This document shows, in pieces, positions 12,201-24,200 of a stretch of DNA of 64,000 nucleotides. A model generated the notes under the pieces. It did no database searches, was not told where the DNA came from, and was given only the letters and a program-made list of their open reading frames with translations. Positions within the stretch are counted from its first letter, which is position 1; every line of letters begins with the position of its first letter. The DNA comes from Phoronis australis (lineage: Eukaryota > Phoronida > Phoronidae), in NCBI GenBank assembly GCA_002633005.1, contig NMRA01000058.1, positions 696,735-760,734 of the forward strand, read 5' to 3'. The position numbers and the translations under genes are program-made.

Positions 12201-15200
12201 ATTTTCCTAGCACCGTTGCAGCTATACACTAACACATTTTAGTTGTAACTCAGATGTGAAATCAACAAATGAAGGAGGAAGTAAGAATGAAACTAATAAA
12301 CACTCCTAGACCTATATAGATTGTAGTGGTTGGTGTCTTTCTACATTATGCTTTGTTCTTGTATCCTTTTTGAATACAGAGGTAATTATCCTAAAAATAA
12401 CCGCTGAAGATAAACAGCCAGAAAGATGATAAATTTGTAAGACCTTAAAAGCTTAGGTTTTGAATGCAAAACCAGGCTATTAAAGCAATCTGTGTGTTGC
12501 AAAGATGCTCCTTATTACATTTGAGTCAAAAACTGTAAATGATCAAAGCAACTGTGCCCTTACTAATTTTCAGGTGATGCCTTTTCAAGAAGACATCAAT
12601 TTTCATCAATTTTTGGAATAACATTTTTTGAAGTAGTTATTTGCTTTTTGCATAGTTACATTTCATACCAAGACGCACAATCACACCCACTCACATACAT
12701 TTGTGTACATGAGAGCTTTTTCTGTCTTTTTAGCTACATTCTGAAAATCATCTTTGTATTCATAGTTAAATGTAAGTTTCCTTTTTAGCCAACAACCTAA
12801 GCACTAACATCTGACAGAAAACTTCCAGTCACATTACATAAAAAAATTTATTTTCTAGGATTTCTCTTTTTACATTACAGATGGTGCAGTTTTCATGGTC
12901 AGTTACATTTATTTTAAACAAGAACAAAGTGGTAGCCAAATTCTTGAGTAGTATGCTATACTGCAATCATGATAATGAAGAGTATAGTGTACGCTTAAGG
13001 ACAATGCTGCCCAATTTAATTAGTCTTTTTTACAGTCTTAATTGGTCTATATCCACATCGCCTCTTATACGGCCGACCTCACCTAGCCGAGAAACGATGC
13101 AGCGACGTCAGTGGTTCTTCTGCAGAGTGAATGTCGCTATATTGCGGTGCATCGTTCCCGCTTGTCCGAACTGTGAAGCTGCGAAGAAAGCAGGTATATT
13201 GTTTTTTCCACTTCCTTGAGAGCCTGAAATGCTTAGGAAGTGGCTCGCGGTAGTGAAGAATGAAAAGTACGCTGTTAACAGCAAATATGAGGCTGTGAAA
13301 CGTCTCCGTGTCTGTGGCCGGCAGTTCGTCGACAGTGATTTCTCTGACGAATTCGGCTTACCAAAGAACTATCCATACGTTCCATTGTCTGTGCATGTTC
13401 ACGGCGTATCTCATAGTATTTCTTGATCAGTGTATTACGGTTCGAACTGATAGCCTGTGAAACCTAACGATCCGACCCGTGAAATCTTCGTCGGATGAGC
13501 TTTCGACTAAGTCGGGATTGGCGCCGGGTGAGTTGCCGCAGGGTGAGTTGCCGCAGGGTGAGTTGCCGTGTAGATGTTTATTATTCTGCGTTCTGTTTCA
13601 GAATGAACTATTCTCACCCTAACCAATGCTTATATAAGTGAAACAAGGTCAACTGTCTCATTAGATTCAATTTGTAATGCCTTTGGAGTATTCGCGAGTG
13701 CAAATGTTTTGAGAAGCCAGCAATGAATAAACCACTAGGTTACCGGCTTTAAATGCAATAAAGGTAACAGACCGAGGCCGTGAGAGCCCATGCTAATTCA
13801 GTGTTTGCTGACAGATGTCTGTTGTGAAACAATAACTCGATTTTATATGCTATGGTCACATGTTAGGGGAACCTTTATTTAGATACACGAATACATTATT
13901 CTAATCATTGTTACTGTACAACCTTTGCCCTGACGGCTCTGTGGAAGGGGAACCTGACTTCGAGCCCCCCCCCCCACTATTGTAGTCTTTTCCTGACTTG
14001 AGGTTTAGCTTCCAACTTGAGCTGGTTTATGTTCGTGATGTCCTGTCCCGGCGGCTGCCATACTGTGAATAATATGCTTACAAGGAAGTCACGCCTTTCT
14101 AAAGATATGCTCGTCCTTCTGATCGGCTTTTGCCAGGATCAAAGAGAACGCGGCGCCAGAGTCAGGTACAGTTGTGATGACCGCATTACCCGATGTGAGC
14201 AAGACCCAATTAAGTGTAATTACCCGATCATAAACTATATTAAACATCTCTGACTGTACATTATGGCGAATTTTCAAAATGCATTAACCACTAATTTTTG
14301 TTAAATACGAACACCACGGCGGTATTCAGCTGGAAAAAAAAAACAAGTAGGGTTTTCGAATTTTTAAAAACCTATGAACTAATAATCTGTAAACTACAAC
14401 CATTGGATATGATGAGATTAACTATAGCATGTATTGATATACTCGGTGGATATACAAACACTGATCAGAGTTAACATGGATTCATTTTTTAATATTCTTT
14501 CGAACTTGTTTAATCAGATTTGGCCAGGAAGCACTTGTATTTAACTTGTGCCCACTTTTCATTTTTTATTACTGACAAAAAGCTAAAATAGTTATATAGT
14601 CAGTGCCACTGAAATTGTCCAAAGATTCCAAATCTTCTGTTCTGGTTATCACCATATTTGCACTTTTGTATATATTTTATGAATTGAGTTCTAATAAAGA
14701 TTAAACTTTAATGACACATAAAATGTTTAGTGTAAGCCTAACTTTAATGTGGAAAGTTCAGGGATGGGCTCACAATGAACTTAACTAGTTTCGCAAGCAA
14801 TCAAAATCTACCACTATTTTGGTACTTCAAGTTTAAAACTAATAGATCAAAAGTTATCAACCCGTTCCCGGTAAGAAAAAAACAAGTGGGCAGAAGCATT
14901 AAAAATTAAATAAAGAAAACCAATATGAAACATGTCGTTCCTTTGGGAAGTGGCCCTTTGTCAAGATAAACGCAAGTTAACCTTTTTAGTCATTTTGTAT
15001 TATTTATAATGTACTAAGTTAGAACTACTCTCTAGAGTTCCAGGCTGTAACTCTGCAAATGTCAGAAGACCCTTTCATACTGACTTAACTCCGGTCTGAG
15101 CGTAGCGTCGACATAAGCAGCGCAGTTAGCTGGACCATTCATACTGGCTTCGGTAGTTAATGAACATCAAAGTAAACGGTTGGCGACACTGTCGTCATCG

Positions 15201-18200
15201 AAGTTATCGCAAGGTAGTGCTGCATGCTAAATTTTTTTCAGTGTGACAATTTGTGAACATTTACGTGTGCTTATTTATTTTTAAATTGATTAATTATTGT
15301 TAGAGCAAAATATAAGCAGCCGTTAGTGGCAGCACTACCCTGTAACTGTTGATGATAACAGTTGCATGTGGCAATATCTTCAATTGGACCAAAGTTACTC
15401 GTTCCTACTGCACCGCAGCGTCGACGCTGCGCTGTTAAATTCACCTTTTACCTGCGATGTTAACTGGAGCTGTTAACTGAGATCCAGGGAGTTAAGTGTT
15501 CATACTGACTGCAACACCTCAAACCATCCAGGTGTCAAGGTTAGTATGAAAGGCTCTAGAGAAAACTAAGTTGGGGCTACTAACAACAACCATTGTTGAG
15601 ACAGTAATTACCTTTCCAGCTCAGATCTACATCAGTGCAAAGGGCGGCTGAATAGGCATTGTAAAAGTTGGGTGGGGCTAAGGGACTCTGAGCAGTGACC
15701 AGTGTAAGCAAGAAATTTTCCAGATGGAAAGGGCCTGATCAGGTTCCCAACCACTGGCAGAGAGTAACAAGCGTTTTGTGTGTTTAGAACTGAAAAAATC
15801 GCAAGTCTAAAAGTAAAACACACAGCTATGTTCCCCGTCTTTATTTCATGGAAGAATGATTCAAATTTATCACCAAACAGATCCAAACTCCCGTGATCGA
15901 CCTTGGCAAATTGGCCTCGTCTACCGAACTCTGTAGTCTAGTACGGTACATTCAAGTACCTATAAATTCGTAACAGTGAAATAAAACAACAAATTTTTTC
16001 AAGAACTCGATGTATTTGTAAGGGTTGTCTATCAAATTGTGATGATTTATTGGTGTAGAATGATGAATTCAAGCGATAAATTGACACCAGTAAGCATGTT
16101 GTGAACGGCTGAACAGACTATGTTCGAACCAATTATGTCATTGGTTAATTTCAACACCTCCATCTGCCGTTAGGTGTCAGGCCAAACAACTGAACTTGCT
16201 GTTAACGAGTGAAACAACTCGATCTAAACTGATACAAAATAGGTTGTTTTTTGGGTGGAATTCTCCTTTAAGGGAATTAAATACTATTTTTTCCATGTAT
16301 TTGTCAGCTATATGGAAGCTTTTGTCTATTATGTGAGGTTGGTGTTATGTCATTTTCACGTAATAGATCATTTATCATTTGACATGTTGAGCTATTATTC
16401 AACAGCATAAGTCATACACTTGGAGGAATGATTGCCCGCCCCCNCCCCCCCCCCCCCGCACATTTGGTGAGCTATTATTCAACAGCATACATACACTTGG
16501 AGGAATGATTGGCCCCACACATTTGTTGAGCTATTATTCAACATCATGCATACAATTTGAGGAATGTTTGGCTCCACACATTTTTGAGACTTTCATTACT
16601 TATGGATGAGGTTCTAAGGCATCTTTTGACCACACTTATTAATTACATATGACATTAAAAGTTCATATTTTTATTAAATTTCTGTTTTAGATTTTCAAAC
16701 CTAAAAAATTATTGTCCAATAAGTCATTTATATAAAATATTCCATTTTCTTCAAAGTTTTCATAATGGATCGATTTATTTCCAGTTAGTAAATCATTGTT
16801 AAACAATAGACTTGCTTGTCATTGAAATACCTTTTTTTTAAGAAGCCACTCCAATGTTTCGAGCAGTCTCTCCAAAAAGGATTATCCATGGGTGCATGGA
16901 AATTTCTTGTCATATCACAGTTTTGCAGACAAATTTGGTTTTAAACCTTTTTTACTCTTTATTAGGGAATGAAAAATTACTTGAAATTAACTTTCAAAAG
17001 CATTTCGTTTTCAAGTGCAAAAGTGTCTCAACCAGTTATCCCACAATTTTGGCGAAAAATTCGAAAGGTACTTGTGATATATATGATGTTTTTCTGACAA
17101 CTTTGTTTCAAAAACCAAAAGGAAAATACTTTTGGTTTTGCAAGATCAATGACGGAATGGAAGTTATGTTTTCAAACTTCTTGTTTTTTGTACTTCAGAT
17201 GTTAGACTCCGATGGTTTCAAATGAGAATTGTACACAGAATTTTAGCAACAAATAACTTTTTAGTGTGAATTAGTATTTCTCCAACTGACCGATGTACCT
17301 TTTGTAGGAATGAACCTGAAAGTTAAGAACATTAAATTTTATTTTGAGGTTGCACTTTTGTTAAGCCTTTTTGGAAAAGAATAGCTGAGTATTATATCCG
17401 CGCAACAAAGTTCGATGTATCGATAGATTTTCAGACTGTTATATTTGGTAAAACAGGAAAAGCGAATGAATTGTTGAATGAATTGTTCTTTTGGCCAAAA
17501 AGCATATGTATTGCAGGAAGCTGAAAGTAGAACCTTTTCAAAAAAGAATTAGAAATTTATTTCACATTCGAAAAATATAATTATTATGCGCCCACATATT
17601 TATATGTGGACGCATTATGCCGTCATCTCTGTCCGTCCGTCCGTCCGTCCGTCCGGCGTCCGCTGCTCTATCTCCAAAACCCTTCGACATACGTTCATGA
17701 AATTTGGCACATATGTTCCATTCATGAATGGGACGGCATGTGCGAACTTTCGGACGGATCCGACTACCGATGTGCCCCCTAGTGGCAATTTTAGTTTTTT
17801 ACGCTTACCTTTGTATCTTCAAAAGTCCTGAACGGATTTTCATGAAATTTGGTATGTAGGCACCTATTAGTGAGATGACGCTATCCTCCTGTTTTCAGAT
17901 GGATTCGACGTAGTTTGCGCCACCTAGTGGCCATTTTTACTGTTTTCGAGTCTGTATTTTTGCGTCCACCCCTCTATCAACCAAACTGCTCAAAGGATGA
18001 TTGTGAAAATTGGCGTGTATGTGCTTACTATAAGGAAGACAGCTGACAATGATTTTCAGACGATTTGGACTACTGTGGCGCCTCCTAGTGGCAGTTTTGT
18101 TTTTTTGCGCCCATGGCTGTATCTCCCAAACCGTTTGCAGGATCTTTACTAAATTTAGCAAGTGTATTTATGTGATGTTGACAACGGACGATGACGACTT

Positions 18201-21200
18201 TAGGATGATTCTGACTACCGGTATGCCTCTTGTGGCAATTTTAGTATTTGCCTCTAGTGGCAATTTTAGTATTTTACATTGACCTCTGTATTTTCATAGG
18301 TCTTCAGGTGTATACTTTGTGTTACTTCGTGACTGTGAAGGAAAAGTTCTAAGTAGAAATTTGTTTCTGGCATTCTAATGCTGTGCTAATCTCGTATGTT
18401 GGTAAATTTGTTTTTAATTCTATGTTTCTGTGGTGCTTTAAGCAAATGGTGTATAGGATGTGCTTGTATTATGAAGATAACTCACATTTTGCCCCTAGCC
18501 TATTGAGGAGACTATGACCATGCCTTTCCATTTTGCAAAGTATGCCCTCTACTGGCCAATTTATGGTACCAATAAACAACCCTAGAAGGATACCGTATGC
18601 GGTGCAATTGTGGGCGCATTTCAACGCTCCGCGTTGCTCTTGTTGTAGAAATGGATTAGGAGACTTATTTCTTCAAAGGTGTTCTGGTTTTTTCCTCTTT
18701 TTAAAGAAATGCAGGTTACGTAGAAATGTACATTTGTGGTTTTGGGTTTGTTAATTGAGCTTTTGGTGAAATGTACATGCATGCATGTGTGATATGTCAT
18801 TGGGGATTTCTGTCTTTGTACTGTGTTATTGTAATAAATGTTAAGAAAGTGTCTTAATGTAGCTGCCACCATAATTAACTGGACATTTAACATTTGTGTT
18901 TGTCTCAGTTTCAAACATTTTGGTCCATATAGAATCTGATAATAACAGCCTTTTATCCATGTTGTTTTTAAAACTGTTGATATTTTTTATATTTGACATC
19001 TTATCTCCACCATCTTCTATTTTTTATTAAAACTTCTTCTTTTTCTGTCAACTTTGTTATTCCAGGTGAATTTTAAAATATTCAAATCCTCTTGGTTTTC
19101 ATCGAGAGGGTAGACTAGAGATGTAAATAAATTATTCATCTTTAGAAAAATATTGTTTTCAAAACTGTAATTCTTCCAAAAACCATTAATTTCCTTGCAG
19201 ACCAGATATTGTGTGTTGTATCTTTTGTTGGAAAATTTCTCCTGTAATTTCTTCTAGGTTTAAGTTTATTCCTAGCATCCAGGAATAAGAATTTATGATC
19301 TATAATTTTTCAATTTCTGATGACCTTGAAACAACTCAATGTATAATGCACATGTGTGGCAGTGCTTAAGAAATTTCCTAGTATTCTACTTCGTTTACAT
19401 TTCCCGTTGTATCTTCAGAGCATTTCTTTGACGGCTTTTCATGAAATCTGGCAAACCAGTTTCTGTTATGATGACAATAGCATCTTTCTGTTTTGGGATG
19501 GATATAGGTATTATCTGCTACTCAGTGGCCATTTTTATTGTTTGTGATTTGTCTGTATTGGCCAGACTGCGTGGACGATCACTATAAAAATTGGCAGATG
19601 TATTCCTACCGACAAAGGGACAACTAAAATGGATTTTGAGATGAGTTCTACTACTCTGGCGCCTCCTGGTGACAATTTTGTATCTGCGGCTGTATCTTCC
19701 AAACCCCCTTGCAAGTTCTGGAAGTGTGGAAAGATGGGTGGGTTAGACTACGGCTGCACCTCCTAATGGCAGTTTGTTCACCTCGTCTAATCCATGATCG
19801 ATTTTCATGAACTTGTAGCAAATAGCTTTCTGTTTGGGAGATGGCGACACATTTCCATTTTGAGATGTGTTTTGACGTATCCTGCGCCATCTTGCGGCCA
19901 TTTTATGATACTATTAAATGATGCTTATTTGATTACCTGAACATTGACTGACAATGGCTGTGAAAATTGAATTCATTTTATCTCGCACTTAATGTAAGGG
20001 GAATAAAAGGTAAATTTTATTCATTTTGGACACAATGTGGTTGACAGGTGAAATTTCATTTTTTATTAATATGCTTAGACCTAAATGGTAGATGGTTCCT
20101 TCCGCTTGACAAGCAAAAGAAGAGTTTGTGCATTCGCATTCAAAGGACATACACTTGCAATTGTACCGTAAAGAGGTGTGAAAAAATCATGAAATTGACA
20201 TGTCTGTTGCTACTCTAGGGAGTACATGACTGACGATGATTTCCAAAGGGATATGACTGCTGTGGCACCATCTTGTTGCAATTTTGTTCTTTGCCTGCAG
20301 TTCAGTTTGGCGTATGTTTCTGTTGGTGAGAGTGGAACTTACATGGATTTTGGGGAAAATCTGACCAATGTGGCAATTTTGTTATTCTTTGCAGTGCTCG
20401 ACACCTAGCTTGACACCAAGTCACATTTGGCTACTTGGCGAAAATCCCAGGTCGCCAAACGAAATCTGAGGTTGCCAAAGCTGATGAAAAACTGACAAAA
20501 AGGTTGTGCACTTGCCCGTTCTCAGAAAGTTACGTGCTCACATAATTATGTATCATTCAATCTCTAACTCAATTTCTCCTGCCAACGAAGAAAGAATGTA
20601 GACGATGGCGTATACTGGCAGCTTGTGTTTCACTGATCTTGCCCGATTTTTGCCAAACAGTTCCAACTTCTGTCTTTTTACTTCCTTTTGTAATTTAAGC
20701 ACGTGTTTAATGTATGCTGACTGCTGTGGTGGCAAATGCACTGATTTCACGAAATAAACGAAACAATTGTGAACCGAAGGTTTTAAATCTACGAAAAATA
20801 TTCCTGGTAATAATTTAAAGTTTGGAAGTCAACGCAAATTTTGAAATGAGGTGGCCAAACACAATCTGAGGTCATATTGGCAACCTGCAGATTGCCAAAT
20901 CGAGTACTGATTTGTGCTTGCCATATCTGTCAAGTTCCTTTATGGGGTGCTCATGATCTGAATTACTATCATGCAGATGACATCACATGCCCTTTTCCAG
21001 ATGCCGATGTTCTCCATGACCTGTTTGATTCATTTTGCCTGTTTAGGTAGGGCATGACACTTTGACTGTTTCCTTTTGAACAAAAGTACCGTATTCGCCG
21101 TAATAACCGCCCATGCTCCTATAAGCGCCCCCCCACGCGTTTTCAGACAGCTGAAATAAGCGTCCAGTCCATGAACGCGTACATGCGAACAATGACGTAC

Positions 21201-24200
21201 CTGTACAGTCCTAAAACTCGGCTACAGTAACGTCTTCAATTTATCAAAACAATTTTTGCACGGGTCTTCTAGACCACCAGCGGCACTGCTACGTTAGCCG
21301 TGACTTTATACTTCAAAGTAACGCAGCGCTTCAAAAAGAACGCAGCAGCGTTGCTACGCTCTGGCGACGACCGTGTCTCTCTATGGTCTGACCTTTCAGT
21401 AGACATATCGACCGTCTCATGAATAAAAATAACTCGGTGTTAAACGCACGTGGCCAGGAAGCGCGCGTTACACACATGAACCTGTCATCAAAGACATTAG
21501 TCAGGAACTATCTATTCATGAAACGGTAGCATAGCATCGATAAGAAATGAATATTGGCACTAATTTCCGACAATTTCTAATACTATAAAATATGTTTGCG
21601 TTATTTTTGAGATGGATTGTTTGATTAACCATAATTGGTGTTTTTAAGCCGAATATCCGATAAAATGGCAACTGACAGTGAATGCTTACACACCCTTTAC
21701 TGAAAAATAACTGTCAGATAGTTCCGTACGCATCCAGCTACACGGCGACTAATATGGGCCTTACCGAGACAAATGTCGAAAGTTTTTAGCACGAGACCGG
21801 CAAGTGCTGAATGAAACACGCTCTGGTTTAGGCCTACTGCTTGTGCAAATTTCTTTAGACACATCTAGCTAGTTAGATTGCGTAGCTCTGGCCAAAAGAC
21901 GGTCTCTGCTTTGGCAAATGAACTCTAGTGACATGCACGCGCTCGCTTACTCGCAGAAGAACTTCAAAACAATAGTCACGTGACAACAACATGTGTGTTT
22001 GTCCAGACATTTTTCTCGCCGTGTTGCCGATCATACATGTAGATGGCACAGATTTGTACTTAAACCTGCCATTAATCCAGACTCCACGGGAATTAAAAAA
22101 ATCTTAGAGACGCTACTTATAAAACTTAATGAGGATTTCATGTAATTTGCTTGAGTCGAAACCATTTTTGTTTAAGCATCGAAGACGGCGATTTCGAGGC
22201 AGTCAGTCGGCGAGTTTTCGCCCTGGGATATCAGCACAATTTTCTGTAAAATGATCATAATTTAGCAGCGAAGTTTGATAGCAATGCACCACAGTTTTGT
22301 TGAAAGTATTTCATAGATTACATATACGTCACAGAGCGTAAATTTGATGAATCTTAGCTTCCGATTTCACCCGTTTTGGAGACCGGGTTTCAACCGCCTT
22401 GGGTTATAATAAGCGCCCCCCCTGAACCGAACTTTTCTAAGCGCCCTGGGCCTGGGCGGTTATTATGGCGAATACGGTATCATTTTTTGTGTGTTCGCTG
22501 TGATATGCACACCCTGTACACTGTCTAAAATTTCAGAGTGTTTGTAAACGCGACCTGTTTGAATTTTTGATTGTGGAGAGCAATGGATGTATCGGACATA
22601 CAGGTACCATATGGCCTGTTTGTGTCCATGTCTTTTGCCTCTATCCTTCCAAATTCTTGAAGAATTGTGATGAATTTTGGCTGGTGTGTTCCTATCGAGG
22701 AGACCATTTATGACTTGCTTTGCTCCCCTTTGAGGCTATTGTTAAGTTAACTAACTTCGTGCCATCATTTGGGAATCAAGACATAATGATTGTTGTTTGT
22801 ATCCGCGCTGAATGTGATGCAGTAGGTGGGTAACATAAGTAAGAATACTTTAATTAAAGTTTGTGTGATGTGATATCTAATCTACGTAGTTCTAGTGTTG
22901 TTTGTAAGATTGATCACCTGTTTTATTAAAGTTTAAATGGTTTAAGAAGTTTTCCTTAGAAATTTGAAACATCTCTGCAACATTAAACATTTGATTGATC
23001 GTTTAAGTGCCATCAATTTCTGTTTTAGGCAGCAATCCTAGTTTTCCTAAAATTTCATTCTTGCGCCAGCTGACGCTGCTGTAATTTCAAGGGACAAAAC
23101 TAGAAAGTAAAACTGCATGCAATATTGATAGCATCTTTAAACTTTAAACTGAATTGAGTGCCTACAACACCCACCATCAAAGGGATCTCGTTTACGTAGC
23201 AGGATATTGGAGTGCTAATTTCTTGTTTCTATTAGAAGCCAGTTGGTCTTTAATTTTGTTGAGTCAGTTGCACTACATTGACCACAGGTTAGTTTGACGA
23301 GCTTAACCTCAAAAAGATGATGCCTAGATAACGTCTACAGAAGCTGCTGACAGTGAGAATTCTGACACACGAAGGATGCATGTTGACCAATTAGTGATTG
23401 AGATGACAAGTTATTAAGATACATCTGGAGCGGCCAATGACGTTCATTCATTAAAAAGAATCCTTGTCAGTTTTAAAATACCATTCGTGGAGTAGAAGTC
23501 TGAAGAAGTCATCTGTGTCTTATGAAAGATTACTTGGCCACCCAGATTCCTACAATTTGTGACATTGTAAGTGTGTGGTGATCTTCAGATCACATGCCTG
23601 TGCTGGAAGCTGATGTTTATATGACCACGAAGAAAGAAAAGAAGAAAACTTGGTCCTAGTTTCTTGCAACTTAAGAAAAAGACTGATAATTATCTGTCTC
23701 TGTTAGACTATGGAGTTTAATCAGTCATTACCCAACGAGTCCTTGGGTGGCATGGCTTTTGAACTTGATGGCAACTTTTCGCTTTTAGACACTTTAGACA
23801 ACGTCTCCACAGTAATTTTGAATACAAGTAATTTTACCACACCTCGTGTTGATGTTTCAAAAGATTTGAGAATTGTTATAGCTCGTAACATTCGTAAACT
23901 TGCCGTTCCTATCCTTATGGTAATTTCATTTATTGGGAACATGTTGTCTTTGTGTGTCTTCTCACGGAAGACTTTCCGACATACCTCGTGCGGTGTTTAC
24001 TTCATGAATTTGGCTGTTTTTGATTTTTTGTCAATTTCATTCCACTTGATTGTCAATTATATCGGTAATGACTATCCGTTAGTTACCAACAATGAAGTCA
24101 TGTGTGTCATTTTGCGTATGTGCTATCAAAATACTCGCAGAATCTCCAACTGGACCTTAGTGGCATTGACGGTGGACAGATTTATTGCCATTGGATTTCC

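Larger units (their letters stand above)
17586..18644 (+). repeat. 'CTAGTGG' dispersed repeat, full-length copy
   Basis: It starts ATGCGCCCACATATTTATAT, then a (CCGT)n run, and ends GTGGGCGCATTTCAACGCTC...GCTCTTGTT. ATGCGCCCAC and GTGGGCGCAT are inverted copies. The interior is a series of degenerate ~150-base monomers. Each has the phrases 'GTATCTCCAAAAC', 'TTTTCATGAAATTTGGCA', 'TTTTCAGATGGATTCGAC' and 'TGCCCCCTAGTGGCAATTTT'. It has no coding capacity, and the open frames across it are composition artefacts. A second long copy lies at 28429-29522 and diverged relatives at 19356, 42434 and 46735. Confidence 0.85.
19356..22828 (+). repeat. Degenerate 'CTAGTGG' repeat split by two younger insertions
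   Basis: Family phrases (CATGAAATCTGGCAAA, GATTTTGAGATG, GGCGCCTCCTGGTGACAATTTT, GCGCCATCTTGCGGCCATTTT) run from 19356 to 20391. They resume weakly at 20910-21086 and continue again after 22480 (GCCTCTATCCTTCCAAATTC, GTGTTCCTATCGAGGAGACC) to about 22828. The two interruptions are the hAT-like element 20392-20909 and the TA-flanked element 21089-22477. The repeat is therefore older than both. Confidence 0.65.

Noticed and set aside
13217-13219. TGA as selenocysteine codon in the THAP-like frame
   Set aside because: THAP proteins have no selenocysteine at this position, I saw no SECIS-like element, and the last zinc ligand is also lost. A nonsense mutation is simpler.
17586-18282. Short proteins with SVRPSVRPS-type starts
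   Set aside because: They are translations of the (CCGT)n and monomer repeat. The frames differ between copies.
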